A stretch of 64,000 nt of DNA from Desulfobacteraceae bacterium (lineage in GTDB: Bacteria > Desulfobacterota > Desulfobacteria > Desulfobacterales > Desulfosarcinaceae). The notes under the pieces were generated by a model. That model was not told the origin of the DNA and did no database searches. It worked only from the letters and a program-made list of their open reading frames with translations. Each line of letters begins with the position of its first letter. The first letter of the stretch is position 1. The stretch is from contig QZKV01000090.1 in NCBI GenBank assembly GCA_003599575.1, positions 1 to 64,000 of the forward strand, written 5' to 3'. Below are positions 36,454 to 45,397 of this stretch, piece after piece. Made by a program: the position numbers and the translations under genes.

Positions 36454-36789
36454 CTAGATGATGGCCAATCCAACCAGATAGTGTCCTTGAAAACGGCCAT
36501 CTTCGTTTTTGGTGACATGCTTGATCTGTGTTTTCAATTTCTCAAATGCGCCCTGGGCATCGGTAAGGTAGTAGGTCATCTCCAAGGTATCTCCGACTTT
36601 TAGGTGATTGAGCACCTCGGAAGCTTCATTGACGAGAATGCACATGCCCTTTGGAGAGATGTTCCAAAGTTTGAACTGATAAAATGAATCAAGACCTTCC
36701 TTGGTAAATTGGACGCTGTAATACCGCGAATCGGACGCGCGTGATTCCGATCTTCTTTCAGGAACATTGTGGTGGCTGTCTTTTTCCAT
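36454..36789 (-). CDS. PilZ domain protein
   Basis: A 111-residue single-domain protein with the PilZ pattern: an Arg-rich N-terminal ERRSESRASD, then LWNISPKGMCI (the [DN]-x-S-x-x-G element) and a terminal YLVGLAI strand. PilZ domains bind cyclic di-GMP through the Arg pair and the NxSxxG motif; both are recognisable here though the Arg motif (ERRSESR) is not a textbook RxxxR. It may control motility, pili or exopolysaccharide. The window also contains a c-di-GMP riboswitch. Confidence 0.72.
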   Translation of the reverse strand: MEKDSHHNVPERRSESRASDSRYYSVQFTKEGLDSFYQFKLWNISPKGMCILVNEASEVLNHLKVGDTLEMTYYLTDAQGAFEKLKTQIKHVTKNEDGRFQGHYLVGLAII

Positions 36790-37095
36790 AGCGTCCCCCA
36801 GTTTGCCGGTTGCGCAAGGAGTTGGCGGACCTTCGAAAGGTGGTTACGCCGTTCGAAGCTCCGGCCCGCTTATTTGGCAATTGAAAGCATGAAGTGCTTC
36901 TTTTGTCTATCCGCCGTTCACTAGAATATCGCAGCTCCTTTGAAGTACCATATAATCAAATGGATATCAATGCAACTGGAGAAAAAAGCTTGTCAAGGGG
37001 CATGCGAACCGTTATTCATAATCAGCTTCGCCCAATTGTAATGGAGTATCAGTTCCGGACCGTACATACCGCCACTGTTGAAGAGGAGCTTACCC
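36790..37095. other. Gene-free stretch between PilZ gene and small membrane protein
   Basis: About 300 bases between divergent genes. It contains AT-rich runs that probably hold promoters, and a TTGGCA...AAGC sequence at 36874-36888 whose spacing is wrong for sigma-54. No gene recognised. Confidence 0.35.
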
Positions 37096-37359
37096 ATGCC
37101 GTTTCTGAAAAAAGAATGGAAAACAGTCCTCATTATCCTATGGCTTGTTGTGGTCACTTTTTTCCTGTTTCAAATCAATGGTCAGATGGAGCGGCTCAGC
37201 GCACAAAACACCAAGATCACGTCCACCCTGGACTCGGTCGAAAGCATCGTTCTCAGCACCGATTCCGGGATCGTCCGGATGGATAAAAAAGTGGGCAATA
37301 TGGAATCCCATGTCGACTTCATCGTTCAAAAGGTTCGCCGAGACAGGCATGCAAACTGA
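37096..37359 (+). CDS. Small single-span membrane protein with coiled-coil tail
   Basis: An 87-residue protein. GAGGAG lies 7 bases before the ATG. Residues about 9-26 form a membrane helix (VLIILWLVVVTFFLF); the rest is a polar helix with heptad-like spacing (GQMERLSAQNTKITSTLDSV), probably periplasmic. Its stop lies inside the start of the YhbY-type gene (11-base overlap), so the two are coupled. No named family. Confidence 0.65.
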   Translation: MPFLKKEWKTVLIILWLVVVTFFLFQINGQMERLSAQNTKITSTLDSVESIVLSTDSGIVRMDKKVGNMESHVDFIVQKVRRDRHAN

Positions 37360-37693
37360 GCAAAAGAAACTCAAGGGATATCAGCGCAAGTACCTTCGGG
37401 CGCTTGCCCACCCGTTGAAACCCGTGATTCTGATCGGGCTGCGCGGCGTCACGGACGAGGTGGCGGTCGCGCTCAAAGAAGCCCTCGACCGGCACGAACT
37501 GATCAAGATCAAATTTGTCGAGAGCAAATCCAAAGCGGATAAAAATCGTATGATAGAGGCATTGCAGAGTGCCACCCAAGCTCATCTGGTCGGCATGATC
37601 GGTCACACGGCCATTTTTTTCCGGCAGAATGCGGATCGAGACAAACAGAAGATAAGTCTGCCGCAACGGCCTGACATTCAGTCCAGTCCTTAA
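37349..37693 (+). CDS. yhbY: YhbY/CRM-type RNA-binding protein
   Basis: A 114-residue protein with the YhbY-like CRM fold: KGYQRKYLRALAHPLKPVI near the N-terminus, then LIGLRGVTDEV, which stands for the usual GxxG loop (GKxGLT), then the helix LKEALDRHELIKIKF. These proteins associate with the pre-50S ribosomal particle in E. coli. The GLRG loop is a variant. The ATG is within the end of the upstream gene. A TM-helix protein precedes it. Length matches the family. Confidence 0.85.
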   Translation: MQTEQKKLKGYQRKYLRALAHPLKPVILIGLRGVTDEVAVALKEALDRHELIKIKFVESKSKADKNRMIEALQSATQAHLVGMIGHTAIFFRQNADRDKQKISLPQRPDIQSSP

Positions 37694-37726
37694 CCGGTCG
37701 AGGCTTGATAGGTGATCAGCCGGTGA

Positions 37727-39718
37727 TTACCGCTTGAACGATTCGACCGTCGCACGATTGGTCGATTCGATCACCAGCGCTTTAACTGCCCCGGCTGCAC
37801 CGGTCCGTGTCAGTGATCCGGTTTTTGAATCGACATCAACCGGGCGCACGTCATCGGGTATATCGAAAAACATGCGGGGTTGATCCACCGATGCATGTTG
37901 CATGAAGTCCATCCAAATCGGCAGTGCCGCCCGTGCGCCCGTTTCCTCTAAGCCCAGGGTTGTATTATCGTCATTGCCGACCCACACGCCTGCGGCCACA
38001 TTCGGCGAATAACCGACGAAAAGCGCGTCTTTGAACTGACTGGTGGTCCCTGTTTTTCCCGCCAGGGGACCCGGCAGGAGCCCGGCGCTTCTGGCAGTCC
38101 CCTCTCGGATCACGGCAGTGAGCATATCGGTAATGACGGCGGCAGAGGCGCGGGCCATGGCAATGCTCTGCTCCGGCTTGGCATTCCAGATGATATTGCC
38201 GTCACGGTTGCGGATTTCGAGTATGCCGTAAGGTTTTATATACTTACCCTGATTGGCGAAAACCGCATAAGCCGCGGTCAATTCCATCAAGGTCACCTCC
38301 GATGTGCCCAAAGCCAGGGACAGATTGGGATGCATGATCGAGTTGATGCCCAAGTGATGGGCAAATTGAACCACTGAGGAAGGCCCGAGTTTTTCGATCA
38401 AACGCACTGCGGGGATGTTTTTGGATTGGGCCAAGGCCCAGCGCAAACTGATCTCGCCGGAATAAGATTTGGCGAAATTTTCGGGCTGCCAATCCGTTTC
38501 CAGGTGGTGCTGGAAAACGACCGGAGCATCCAGGATGGTCTGGGTCTGCTGGAAGCCGCGCTCAATGGCCAGGGCATAGACGATCGGTTTAAATGCGGAC
38601 CCGGGTTGGCGCCTGGCCGCAACAGCCCTGTTGTAGTTTTCCGGATGGTTGTTGCGGCCGCCGACCATACTGATGATCCCCCCGGTGTTTACATCCAGCG
38701 CCAGAAGGGCCGCTTGCGGTCGGGGGGCCGGCATTCCATTGAGTTGCATGCGGATTTCCAACCGGGCAAGGCCTTCCCGGATGGCCTCTTGGGCCGCTGT
38801 CTGGGTGCGATAGGAAAGGGTGGTATATACGGTCAAACCGCCTTTATACACCAGGTTGTCTCCAAGGATATCCTCCAATGCCCCTCGCACATAGTGTCTG
38901 AAATAGGTCGCTTTATGGTTCTCATCCTTATCGGAGGCGACACTGACGGGCGCTTCGATCGCTTTGTCATAAGTGGTTTGATCAATGGCCCCTGTCGCAC
39001 GCATCTGGCGCAGAACGACATCGCGACGCTGGCGGGCCAATTCCGGACTCACAAGCGGGCTATAGCGGGAGGGCGCTTTTGCCAGGCCTGCGATCAGAGC
39101 ACATTCGGACAAGCTTAAATCCTGAATCGCTTTGTTGAAGTAGGTCCGGGCGGCGGCCGCTACGCCGTAGGCGCCGCTGCCGAAATAGATCTGGTTCAAG
39201 TAGAGCGTCAGTAATTCATCCTTGGTATAGCGGCGTTCAAGTTGCAGGGCCAAAACGGCTTCGCGCATCTTGCGGACGAATGTCTTACGAGGTGTCAGAA
39301 ACAGGGTTTTGGCCAATTGCTGGGTCAGGGTGCTGGCACCTTCGGACAAACGGCCGCGCAACAGGTTCTTGAGTGCGGCCCTGAGGATGCCGCGCACGGC
39401 AATTCCGCTATGACGATAAAATTGCCTGTCTTCGGTGGTCAACAACGCGATCTTAAGTGCCTCCGGAATTTGAGCTAAATTAACCGGATCGCGTCTTTCA
39501 ATATACAATTCGGCCAGCAGCACCTGATCGGCCGAGTAGACGCGTGTAATAGCCGAAGGCTTAAATGATTCCAGGGATTGGATTTGAGGAAGGTCGCGCG
39601 TCAGCGCCAGAAATGCGCCCGCCGTCAAACCGCACAGGATGCCGGTGATCAGGGTTGCCCCGATGAACCAGCGCCCGCCGCGGGGCTTGCGGGTCAAAGA
39701 ATGGCTCGATGTGAACAT
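37727..39718 (-). CDS. mrcA: Class A penicillin-binding protein (PBP1A-type)
   Basis: A 663-residue bifunctional peptidoglycan synthase. The N-terminus has a basic cytoplasmic tail and a membrane anchor (about residues 19-37). The glycosyltransferase domain has catalytic Glu in LTTEDRQFYRH (about residue 96), then EGASTLTQQLAKTLF and the LLTLYLNQIYFGSGAYG block. The transpeptidase has the active-site Ser in QPGSAFKP (about residue 374), a second SxN motif (SKN) and KTGTT. The family usually is longer (about 800); no OB domain is apparent here. It is divergent from a small His-rich gene. Confidence 0.93.
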   Translation of the reverse strand: MFTSSHSLTRKPRGGRWFIGATLITGILCGLTAGAFLALTRDLPQIQSLESFKPSAITRVYSADQVLLAELYIERRDPVNLAQIPEALKIALLTTEDRQFYRHSGIAVRGILRAALKNLLRGRLSEGASTLTQQLAKTLFLTPRKTFVRKMREAVLALQLERRYTKDELLTLYLNQIYFGSGAYGVAAAARTYFNKAIQDLSLSECALIAGLAKAPSRYSPLVSPELARQRRDVVLRQMRATGAIDQTTYDKAIEAPVSVASDKDENHKATYFRHYVRGALEDILGDNLVYKGGLTVYTTLSYRTQTAAQEAIREGLARLEIRMQLNGMPAPRPQAALLALDVNTGGIISMVGGRNNHPENYNRAVAARRQPGSAFKPIVYALAIERGFQQTQTILDAPVVFQHHLETDWQPENFAKSYSGEISLRWALAQSKNIPAVRLIEKLGPSSVVQFAHHLGINSIMHPNLSLALGTSEVTLMELTAAYAVFANQGKYIKPYGILEIRNRDGNIIWNAKPEQSIAMARASAAVITDMLTAVIREGTARSAGLLPGPLAGKTGTTSQFKDALFVGYSPNVAAGVWVGNDDNTTLGLEETGARAALPIWMDFMQHASVDQPRMFFDIPDDVRPVDVDSKTGSLTRTGAAGAVKALVIESTNRATVESFKR

Positions 39719-39813
39719 GGTTGACTCTTATCATCAAGATGGATAAATAGTAAATGCTTCAGCATTCCGTGAACAACCATGCGGTGGTTTTCCCATCGAT
39801 AAAAGGAGTCCCC

Positions 39814-40071
39814 ATGGGGCATCATCATGAAGAACAAGGCCGCCCCGGCGACAAGGAGCTCACTTTCATTGAAAAAGGGAGCAAGTTGCTCAATCATTGG
39901 ATCCAGCACAATAACGACCACATTGGGAGTTATCGACAGAGGGCGTCGGAGTTCCGCGTGCACGAACTTCCCCAAGTGGCGGTTTTGCTGGAGTCGGCTG
40001 CGGAGTTGACCGATCAGATCAACCAGATCCTCGCAGAAGCGGCCAACCTTCTTCCCTCCCCAAAGGACTAG
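39814..40071 (+). CDS. Short His-rich helical protein
   Basis: An 85-residue protein. AGGAG lies 5 bases before the ATG giving MGHHHEEQGR; a longer upstream frame lacks a ribosome site. The N-terminus is rich in His, and the rest forms helices (LLNHWIQHNNDHIGSYRQRA, VLLESAAELTDQINQIL). I have the impression of similar small proteins in Desulfobacterota and other sulfate reducers but cannot name one. Metal binding through the His cluster is plausible but unproven. Confidence 0.65.
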   Translation: MGHHHEEQGRPGDKELTFIEKGSKLLNHWIQHNNDHIGSYRQRASEFRVHELPQVAVLLESAAELTDQINQILAEAANLLPSPKD

Positions 40072-40078
40072 AAGTGGT

Positions 40079-40909
40079 TTATGGGCGCGTTTCGCCCGAA
40101 GCCATCATCCTCTCGAGTACATCCAAAGAAATCTGAAGCCGTTCAAAGTTAAAGACTTCGACCGATACCGTGCCGTGGAAGCTTTGCAGAAACGCTTGCA
40201 GGAGGGTGCGCGCAGGGGGCGCCAGGCGATCCAGCGCCAGGTGGTCCTGGTCATGTGTCGCGCCATGCAGATGGATCATTTCAAGCCTGCCCCCGAACTG
40301 CGTCAGCATATCTTTTAGATTGAATCCATATCGCAGCACATGGCCGGTATCCACACATACCGAAAGATTCAACCGATCCACGATGGGTGTAAACCATTCG
40401 GGCGGATAGTCCAGAGTTTCAATGCCAATCCGTTGCGGCGCCAGCGAGGTTGCGTGCAACAGCCTGTCGAGAGATCGCAGGGTGCGTCCCTGCCATGCCT
40501 GAATGACCGATGGATTCGGATCGTTCTCTCGAAAATCTAAATGCAAGGTATACAGTGAGGTTGGCAGAGGCCGAACCCATTTGACGATCTCGATCAACCT
40601 CCGGGTATCGTGACTGCGCCGGGTTCGATCGGCAGCGCCCAATTCAAGGTCCAGGGGCAGGTGAATATTGAAGGATAGGTCGTGGCGGCCGGCCAAGGCC
40701 ATCAGTTGGTTGATTACCGATCGGGAGGGCCAGCTGTCCGGTCGGCTCTCGAACAGCAACAGTTCGATTTCGTCCACAAAGGGTCCAAGTGCTGCAACGT
40801 TTTCGGCATAGCCGGCCGGATAAATAAAAGAGGGGGCGCTCAAACGGAAAGCAAAACGTTTTTTGAAGCATCGTTTGAGTACCGGTAGCCGGTGAGGTGT
40901 AGCTGGCAT
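40079..40909 (-). CDS. cbiR: CbiR-type cobamide remodelling hydrolase (TIM barrel)
   Basis: A 276-residue protein with a xylose-isomerase/AP-endonuclease-2-like TIM barrel. Potential metal ligands lie at strand ends: IGIETLDYP (Glu), VCVDTGHVL (Asp, His), MIHLHGATHDQDH (His) and VSVEVFNF (Glu). CbiR was shown in Akkermansia to remove the lower ligand from cobamides so cobinamide can be rebuilt with a preferred base. The gene lies 7 bases after cobS and in an operon with cobU, which strongly supports this. CbiR is assigned by fold and neighbourhood; an unrelated sugar isomerase is the alternative. Confidence 0.8.
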   Translation of the reverse strand: MPATPHRLPVLKRCFKKRFAFRLSAPSFIYPAGYAENVAALGPFVDEIELLLFESRPDSWPSRSVINQLMALAGRHDLSFNIHLPLDLELGAADRTRRSHDTRRLIEIVKWVRPLPTSLYTLHLDFRENDPNPSVIQAWQGRTLRSLDRLLHATSLAPQRIGIETLDYPPEWFTPIVDRLNLSVCVDTGHVLRYGFNLKDMLTQFGGRLEMIHLHGATHDQDHLALDRLAPPARTLLQAFLQSFHGTVSVEVFNFERLQISLDVLERMMASGETRP

Positions 40910-40916
40910 GGGTTGA

Positions 40917-41654
40917 TCAATTCGACGTATTGAGCGCTGAAAGAAGCAGAAAAAGCCCTGCCTCTTCAATTTCAATCAGCGCTCCCAGCATATCACCGGT
41001 GATGCAGTTTATTTTACGCCGGTAATAGAGCAGTACCGAGAAGGCCAGGAATGCAAACCCGCCTACGATCCACAACGCCTGCCAGCCCGTGCAAAGAAAC
41101 GCCAATCCCGACAATACGGCCAGCCCCCAAAAATCCAGCATGCGAAGCGGTTGTTGAAAAAAAACGTGGCCGGTGCCGCCTTCGGGACGGCCGTAGGGCA
41201 ATGTGCGAATGCCGAACAGGACCGCACCCCGCGCAAAAGCCGGTACCAAAAGCAGCCAAACGAGACGATCGGCATGCAGGCCCGAGATACCGGCCCATTT
41301 GACGGCCAGGCAGCAGGCCACGGCAACCGTTCCAATCGAGCCGATGCGGCTGTCTTTCATGATCTCGAGGGCGCGTTGCAAAGTGCGCCGGCCATAAAGC
41401 CCGTCGGCGGTATCGGCCAGACCATCCAGATGCAAGGCCCCGCTGATCACCGCCAGCGCCACCACATCGATCACGGCGGCGGCCGGGCGTTGCCAAAAAG
41501 ATGCGGCCGCAACATCGACCATCACCAAGAGTGTGCCGATCAACAAGCCGCAAACAGGGAAAAAGGAAACCGTTCTGCGAGCGTCGAACAGCATGGTTCG
41601 GCCGCCGGGAAGAATGGTAAGAAAGCCAATGCCGCAAACGATACTTTGCCACAT
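40917..41654 (-). CDS. cobS: Adenosylcobinamide-GDP ribazoletransferase
   Basis: A 245-residue inner-membrane enzyme joining adenosylcobinamide-GDP and alpha-ribazole (phosphate) in the last step of cobamide assembly. It has several membrane segments and the acidic family motif GALHLDGLADTADGL, then KDSRIGSIGTVAV. The N-terminus starts with the expected GIGFLTILP. It is 7 bases downstream of cobU and followed by cbiR, so the whole set is translated together. Confidence 0.95.
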   Translation of the reverse strand: MWQSIVCGIGFLTILPGGRTMLFDARRTVSFFPVCGLLIGTLLVMVDVAAASFWQRPAAAVIDVVALAVISGALHLDGLADTADGLYGRRTLQRALEIMKDSRIGSIGTVAVACCLAVKWAGISGLHADRLVWLLLVPAFARGAVLFGIRTLPYGRPEGGTGHVFFQQPLRMLDFWGLAVLSGLAFLCTGWQALWIVGGFAFLAFSVLLYYRRKINCITGDMLGALIEIEEAGLFLLLSALNTSN

Positions 41655-41661
41655 GTCCGTA

Positions 41662-42192
41662 TCAGCGTCCGGGCTTAATGGTTACAGCAATACCCGCAAC
41701 CATCCAGATCACTCTCTGGGACGCGGCTGCAATCTGTTGATTGAGACGGCCGACCAGATCGCGATAGCGGCGTGCCACCGCATTCTCCGGGACGATGCCG
41801 CCGCCGACTTCGTTGGTAACCAGAATGACCTGACAAGGAGGCGCACCCAGCCATTTGCAAAGCTGATCGACGTGGTGCCAAATGGCGGCATCATTGCAGG
41901 TCATCATCAAATTGCTGGCCCACAGAGTCAGACAGTCGATCAGAACCAGGTCGTTATGCCCGGAATGCTGCGCAACGGCTTCGGTCAGCTCAAGGGGTGC
42001 CTCAATGGTATGCCAGTCGGGGCCGCGTTCTTCTTGGTGATGGCGGACACGTTCAACCATCTCGGCATCCTGCGGCTGGCAGGTAGCCACAAACCATTTG
42101 CGGCGTGCCGGCATTGCATCGCCCATGGTGACGGCCAGCCGGCTCTTTCCACTTCGGCAGCCGCCGATGATCAGGGTTGTCAAACAGTCCAT
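41662..42192 (-). CDS. cobU: Adenosylcobinamide kinase / guanylyltransferase
   Basis: A 176-residue bifunctional enzyme that phosphorylates adenosylcobinamide and adds GMP, making adenosylcobinamide-GDP. It starts with the P-loop LIIGGCRSGKSRLA; the WHTIEAP and VLIDCLTLWASNL blocks and the VTNEVGGGIVPEN motif are conserved in CobU. A P-loop gene of unknown role lies 24 bases upstream, cobS follows. This would let the cell salvage cobinamide or rebuild cobamides. Confidence 0.95.
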   Translation of the reverse strand: MDCLTTLIIGGCRSGKSRLAVTMGDAMPARRKWFVATCQPQDAEMVERVRHHQEERGPDWHTIEAPLELTEAVAQHSGHNDLVLIDCLTLWASNLMMTCNDAAIWHHVDQLCKWLGAPPCQVILVTNEVGGGIVPENAVARRYRDLVGRLNQQIAAASQRVIWMVAGIAVTIKPGR

Positions 42193-42216
42193 AGGTTGTA
42201 TTCCATATACCTTTTT

Positions 42217-42840
42217 TCAGATTCGGTGCAAATCATATGCGATCGTGTGATGGGCATACTTGCGGTAAAGCGTTTCGCGGTGCTCCAATAGGCTCCTGTA
42301 GCAACGTGAAAGTGCTTCCTTCTCTGTTTCAGACGACCTTTGGATATAAAAGTCTCCCCATATTACCGGCCGGGGTGAGGACATATAGTGTTGCGTCAGT
42401 TGATCAACATAGGCGCTTGATGTGGCCAGGTGGACCATGCGGGTAAGTTCGCCTAAACGCTTCATTACCGCATCTCCGGCATACGGTGCCGAGCCTGTGG
42501 TATCGATAATCACTTTTTCTTCGGCAGGAGAGGCTTCCAAATAGGCGACCAGTTCCCACAGGGTTTGGGTTTCAGCGGACAGGTAAGCCTTTTCTTTTTC
42601 TTTATAGCCTGCTGAATAAGGGAACCCCATCCAACGACCCAGGCAATCGACTTTCCCGACCGCACGATCACAGATATCGAACAAGCGGTCAGCAATCAGA
42701 TTGTCGCAGCAGAAACGTTTGAAGCCCTCTTTTTCCAGCAGTTTGGACCAATGGGATTTTCCCAGACCCGACATCCCGATGAGGGTGATTTTGGGGCCGA
42801 TGGTTAATAGTTCACCCAGAACACCACGCTCTTTCATCAT
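42217..42840 (-). CDS. P-loop protein (shikimate-kinase-like) of unknown role
   Basis: A 207-residue protein with a Walker A loop ITLIGMSGLGKSHWS near residue 25 and a helix-rich remainder; the arrangement resembles small nucleoside/shikimate kinases. IIDTTGSAPYAGD could be the Walker B region. No specific substrate motif is seen. It is first in the operon with cobU, cobS and cbiR, so a role in cobamide salvage is possible, but unproven. AAGG before the ATG. The two adjacent ATGs at 42840 and 42837 are alternatives. Confidence 0.7.
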   Translation of the reverse strand: MMKERGVLGELLTIGPKITLIGMSGLGKSHWSKLLEKEGFKRFCCDNLIADRLFDICDRAVGKVDCLGRWMGFPYSAGYKEKEKAYLSAETQTLWELVAYLEASPAEEKVIIDTTGSAPYAGDAVMKRLGELTRMVHLATSSAYVDQLTQHYMSSPRPVIWGDFYIQRSSETEKEALSRCYRSLLEHRETLYRKYAHHTIAYDLHRI

Positions 42841-43050
42841 TCAATACCTTGGTCCCAAAAGTGAATGCTCCCCCTCATCCATTTTGCGCAGCCGGAACAG
42901 GCCCGAGGGTGAGACAGTGTGCATCCCCAAACTGACGACGCAAGCCCAATAAATGCTAAAGTTCCACCTAAATCCGGCGATTCCTTTCTATGAATGTGCA
43001 GGGCCTTCCTATACACCGCATTTGGATCGGAAGCCAGCGCTTGATCGCTT

Positions 43051-43079
43051 TTGACGGAAATTGATTCAGCCTCATTTAA
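43051..43079 (+). promoter_or_regulatory. Candidate promoter of the chemoreceptor gene
   Basis: TTGACG and ATTTAA, 17 bases apart, immediately upstream of the chemoreceptor start. The -10 is a weak match, and the start codon would be very close to the transcription start, so confidence is low. Confidence 0.3.
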
Positions 43080-43088
43080 GGAATGCGT

Positions 43089-45140
43089 ATGCTGATGAAT
43101 ATCAAAATCAAGACCAAATTGATGGGCACCTTTCTTTTTGTCAGCCTTGTTCCCTTGACATTGGTGACCGTACTTTCCATTCACCAAGCCGGACGGGCCT
43201 TGAACAACGAGGTGGTCGCCAAATTCACCAGCGTTCAGGAGATCAAAAAAAACCACATCGAAGATTATTTCAAACGCAATGAAACTGCTTTCAGGCTTAC
43301 CAAAGATGAGCCGTATGTGCATGCAACCCTGAATGCACTCAAGGAGTCCTTTGAAACCGGCAAAGGGGTGGATAATGATCAATGGCGCATCCTGGCTGAT
43401 TTCCGCGCAGCACGCCTCAACAAGCTCGTAGAAGATAATGGGTGGCAGGACCTGTACCTAATTTCTCCCGAAGGATGGATCATATACACATCGGCACGCA
43501 AATCGGACCTGGGCATGGATCTTGTCAACAGCAAGCTGGCCTCTTCCAATTTGGGCAAAGCATTCAAAACTCTCCGCAATACGGCAACGGACCAGATTGT
43601 TTTGGCCGATTTCGATACCTATGCCCCCCGAGATGGACATCAGGTCGCTTTCATGCTTGCCAAGATGGAAAACCAGATGAACGGGCATGTCGGTTTTCTG
43701 GCGATTCAGATGTCCGCCGGCCAAATCAATGCCATTGTCCAGCAGCGCAGCGGTATGGGGAAAACCGCCGAGAGCTATTTGGTCGGTGAGGTGGACGGAC
43801 AAGCGCGCCTGCGCAGCGATCGCATTTTGAAAAATCAGCGGATCGGTGAGCCCGAATCGGATGAACACATCGAAATGGCGCTCAAAGGCCGGTCCGGAAA
43901 TGCGCTCAGGTCGCGTGAAGACGGTATCAGGGAATTCGTGCGCTACGATCCCGTGAAAATTGAAGGTCTGAACTGGTGTCTGATTACCACAGGGACCGTC
44001 GATGAAGCATTTGGGGCCGTCGCCTCCCTGCGCAACAGCATCCTGGTGTTGATCGCGGTGGTCATTGCCGTCGTGGTCGGGTTGGCGCTGTGGATCACCG
44101 GCATGCTGGTCAAGCCAATTAAGGATACCGTCGCGATGACCAAGGATATCGCCGAAGGGGAGGGCGATCTCACCAAACGGCTGCCTGTCACCGGCAAAGA
44201 CGAAATGGGGGAGATGGCGGAGTGGTTCAATACGTTTATGAACAAACTGCAGACCATGATCCGGCAGATTGCCCAGGACGCCGATACGCTCAATGAATCC
44301 TCAACAACTTTGAGCGCCATTGCCGGTCAAATGTCCAGCGGCTCGGAAAATGTTTCCCGTCGCTCCAACCAGGTAGCGGCTGCGGCTGAAGAGATGAGCG
44401 CCAACTTAAGCGGTGTTGCCGCCGCCAGTGAGCAGGCCGCCGCCAATGTCAACATGGTGGCAACAGCCGCCGAAGAGATGACCGCTACCATCCGAGAGAT
44501 TGCCCAAAATTCGGAAAAAGCGCGTTCCATCACCGGATCGGCCGTATCGCAGGCGGAGAGCGCCTCCAATAAAATCAATGATCTGGGTCGTGCGGCCAAT
44601 GACATTGGTAATGTGACCGAAGTGATTACGGAAATTTCAGAACAGACCAATCTGCTCGCCCTGAATGCAACCATCGAGGCTGCCAGGGCAGGCGAGGCGG
44701 GCAAAGGCTTTGCCGTGGTAGCCAATGAAATCAAGGAACTGGCCAAGCAAACCGCCCAGGCCACCCAGGAGATCAAGTCCCGCATCCAGGCCATCCAGGG
44801 CTCTACGGCCGCCACCGTTCACGATATCAACCAGATTTCGGTTGTTATCAAGGAGGTCAGCAATATCGTGGACACGATCGCGACGGCAGTGGAAGAACAG
44901 GCTACTACCAGCCAGGAAATCGCCGGCAATGTTTCCCAGGCATCCCAGGGAATCCATGAGGTCAACCGCAATGTCAATGAAAGCTCCACCGTTTCAGGAA
45001 CCATATCCGGAGATATGGCCGAGGTAAACGATTCCGTGCGGGAGATCTCCGTCTCCGGCGGTCAGGTCAATTTCAATGCGGAGGAGCTTGCGCGTTTGTC
45101 CCAAAAATTGCGGGCCTTGGTGGGAACATTCAAGGTTTGA
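43089..45140 (+). CDS. Methyl-accepting chemotaxis protein
   Basis: About 683 residues (ATG at 43089 has AAGGA 6 bases upstream; 43083 and 43095 are alternatives). Two membrane helices flank a periplasmic sensor domain of roughly 280 residues of the dCache type. HAMP follows ([20 protein letters not shown]). The cytoplasmic signalling domain contains the hairpin tip [21 protein letters not shown]. It would transmit ligand binding to CheA/CheW and control swimming or twitching. The ligand cannot be read. No che genes are nearby, so it is a lone receptor. Confidence 0.94.
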   Translation: MLMNIKIKTKLMGTFLFVSLVPLTLVTVLSIHQAGRALNNEVVAKFTSVQEIKKNHIEDYFKRNETAFRLTKDEPYVHATLNALKESFETGKGVDNDQWRILADFRAARLNKLVEDNGWQDLYLISPEGWIIYTSARKSDLGMDLVNSKLASSNLGKAFKTLRNTATDQIVLADFDTYAPRDGHQVAFMLAKMENQMNGHVGFLAIQMSAGQINAIVQQRSGMGKTAESYLVGEVDGQARLRSDRILKNQRIGEPESDEHIEMALKGRSGNALRSREDGIREFVRYDPVKIEGLNWCLITTGTVDEAFGAVASLRNSILVLIAVVIAVVVGLALWITGMLVKPIKDTVAMTKDIAEGEGDLTKRLPVTGKDEMGEMAEWFNTFMNKLQTMIRQIAQDADTLNESSTTLSAIAGQMSSGSENVSRRSNQVAAAAEEMSANLSGVAAASEQAAANVNMVATAAEEMTATIREIAQNSEKARSITGSAVSQAESASNKINDLGRAANDIGNVTEVITEISEQTNLLALNATIEAARAGEAGKGFAVVANEIKELAKQTAQATQEIKSRIQAIQGSTAATVHDINQISVVIKEVSNIVDTIATAVEEQATTSQEIAGNVSQASQGIHEVNRNVNESSTVSGTISGDMAEVNDSVREISVSGGQVNFNAEELARLSQKLRALVGTFKV

Positions 45141-45148
45141 AGGCGCTG

Positions 45149-45194
45149 CAAAAAATACAAAAGGGTTTACAAGCACGACAGCTTGTAGACCCTT
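45149..45194 (-). terminator. Rho-independent terminator downstream of tRNA-Val
   Basis: Arms AAGGGTTTACAAGC (45161-45174) and GCTTGTAGACCCTT (45181-45194) pair with one mismatch; on the minus strand the hairpin is followed by a T-rich run (45149-45160). Confidence 0.85.
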
Positions 45195-45202
45195 GCTGTT
45201 TC

Positions 45203-45277
45203 TGGTGGGCGGTACAGGATTTGAACCTGTGACTTCCACCGTGTGAAGGTGGCACTCTCCCGCTGAGTTAACCGCCC
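45203..45277 (-). tRNA. tRNA-Val (anticodon CAC)
   Basis: A 75-base cloverleaf on the minus strand. The acceptor stem GGGCGGT pairs with ACCGCCC, D-arm ACTC/GAGT, anticodon stem CCACC/GGTGG with loop TTCACAC (anticodon CAC, reading GUG), and T-arm ACAGG/CCTGT with TTCGAAT loop. The 3' CCA is encoded. No variable-arm extension. Confidence 0.95.
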
Positions 45278-45327
45278 CTTGAGTTGGGCCGCTGCAAACG
45301 TTCGCATGCCCTCTCGGAATACCAGGC

Positions 45328-45357
45328 GTTATAGTGGTCCGCCCGTCGAGAAGTCAA
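45328..45357 (-). promoter_or_regulatory. Promoter of tRNA-Val
   Basis: On the minus strand, TTGACT (45357-45352) and TATAAC (45333-45328) are separated by 18 bases, with the mature tRNA starting 50 bases downstream. Confidence 0.65.
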
Positions 45358-45397
45358 GCGTTTTTTGGCTCAACCGGCAATTCCAACCCGACGTTAT

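Noticed and set aside
36874-36890. Sigma-54-like TTGGCA...AAGC upstream of the small membrane protein gene
   Set aside because: The GG and GC pairs are 11 rather than 12 bases apart and the -12 box is poor.
42880-42960. Possible second c-di-GMP riboswitch near the cob operon (ACGACGCAAGCCC)
   Set aside because: The core GCAAA...GACGCAAAGCC order and GAAA tetraloop hairpin are missing.
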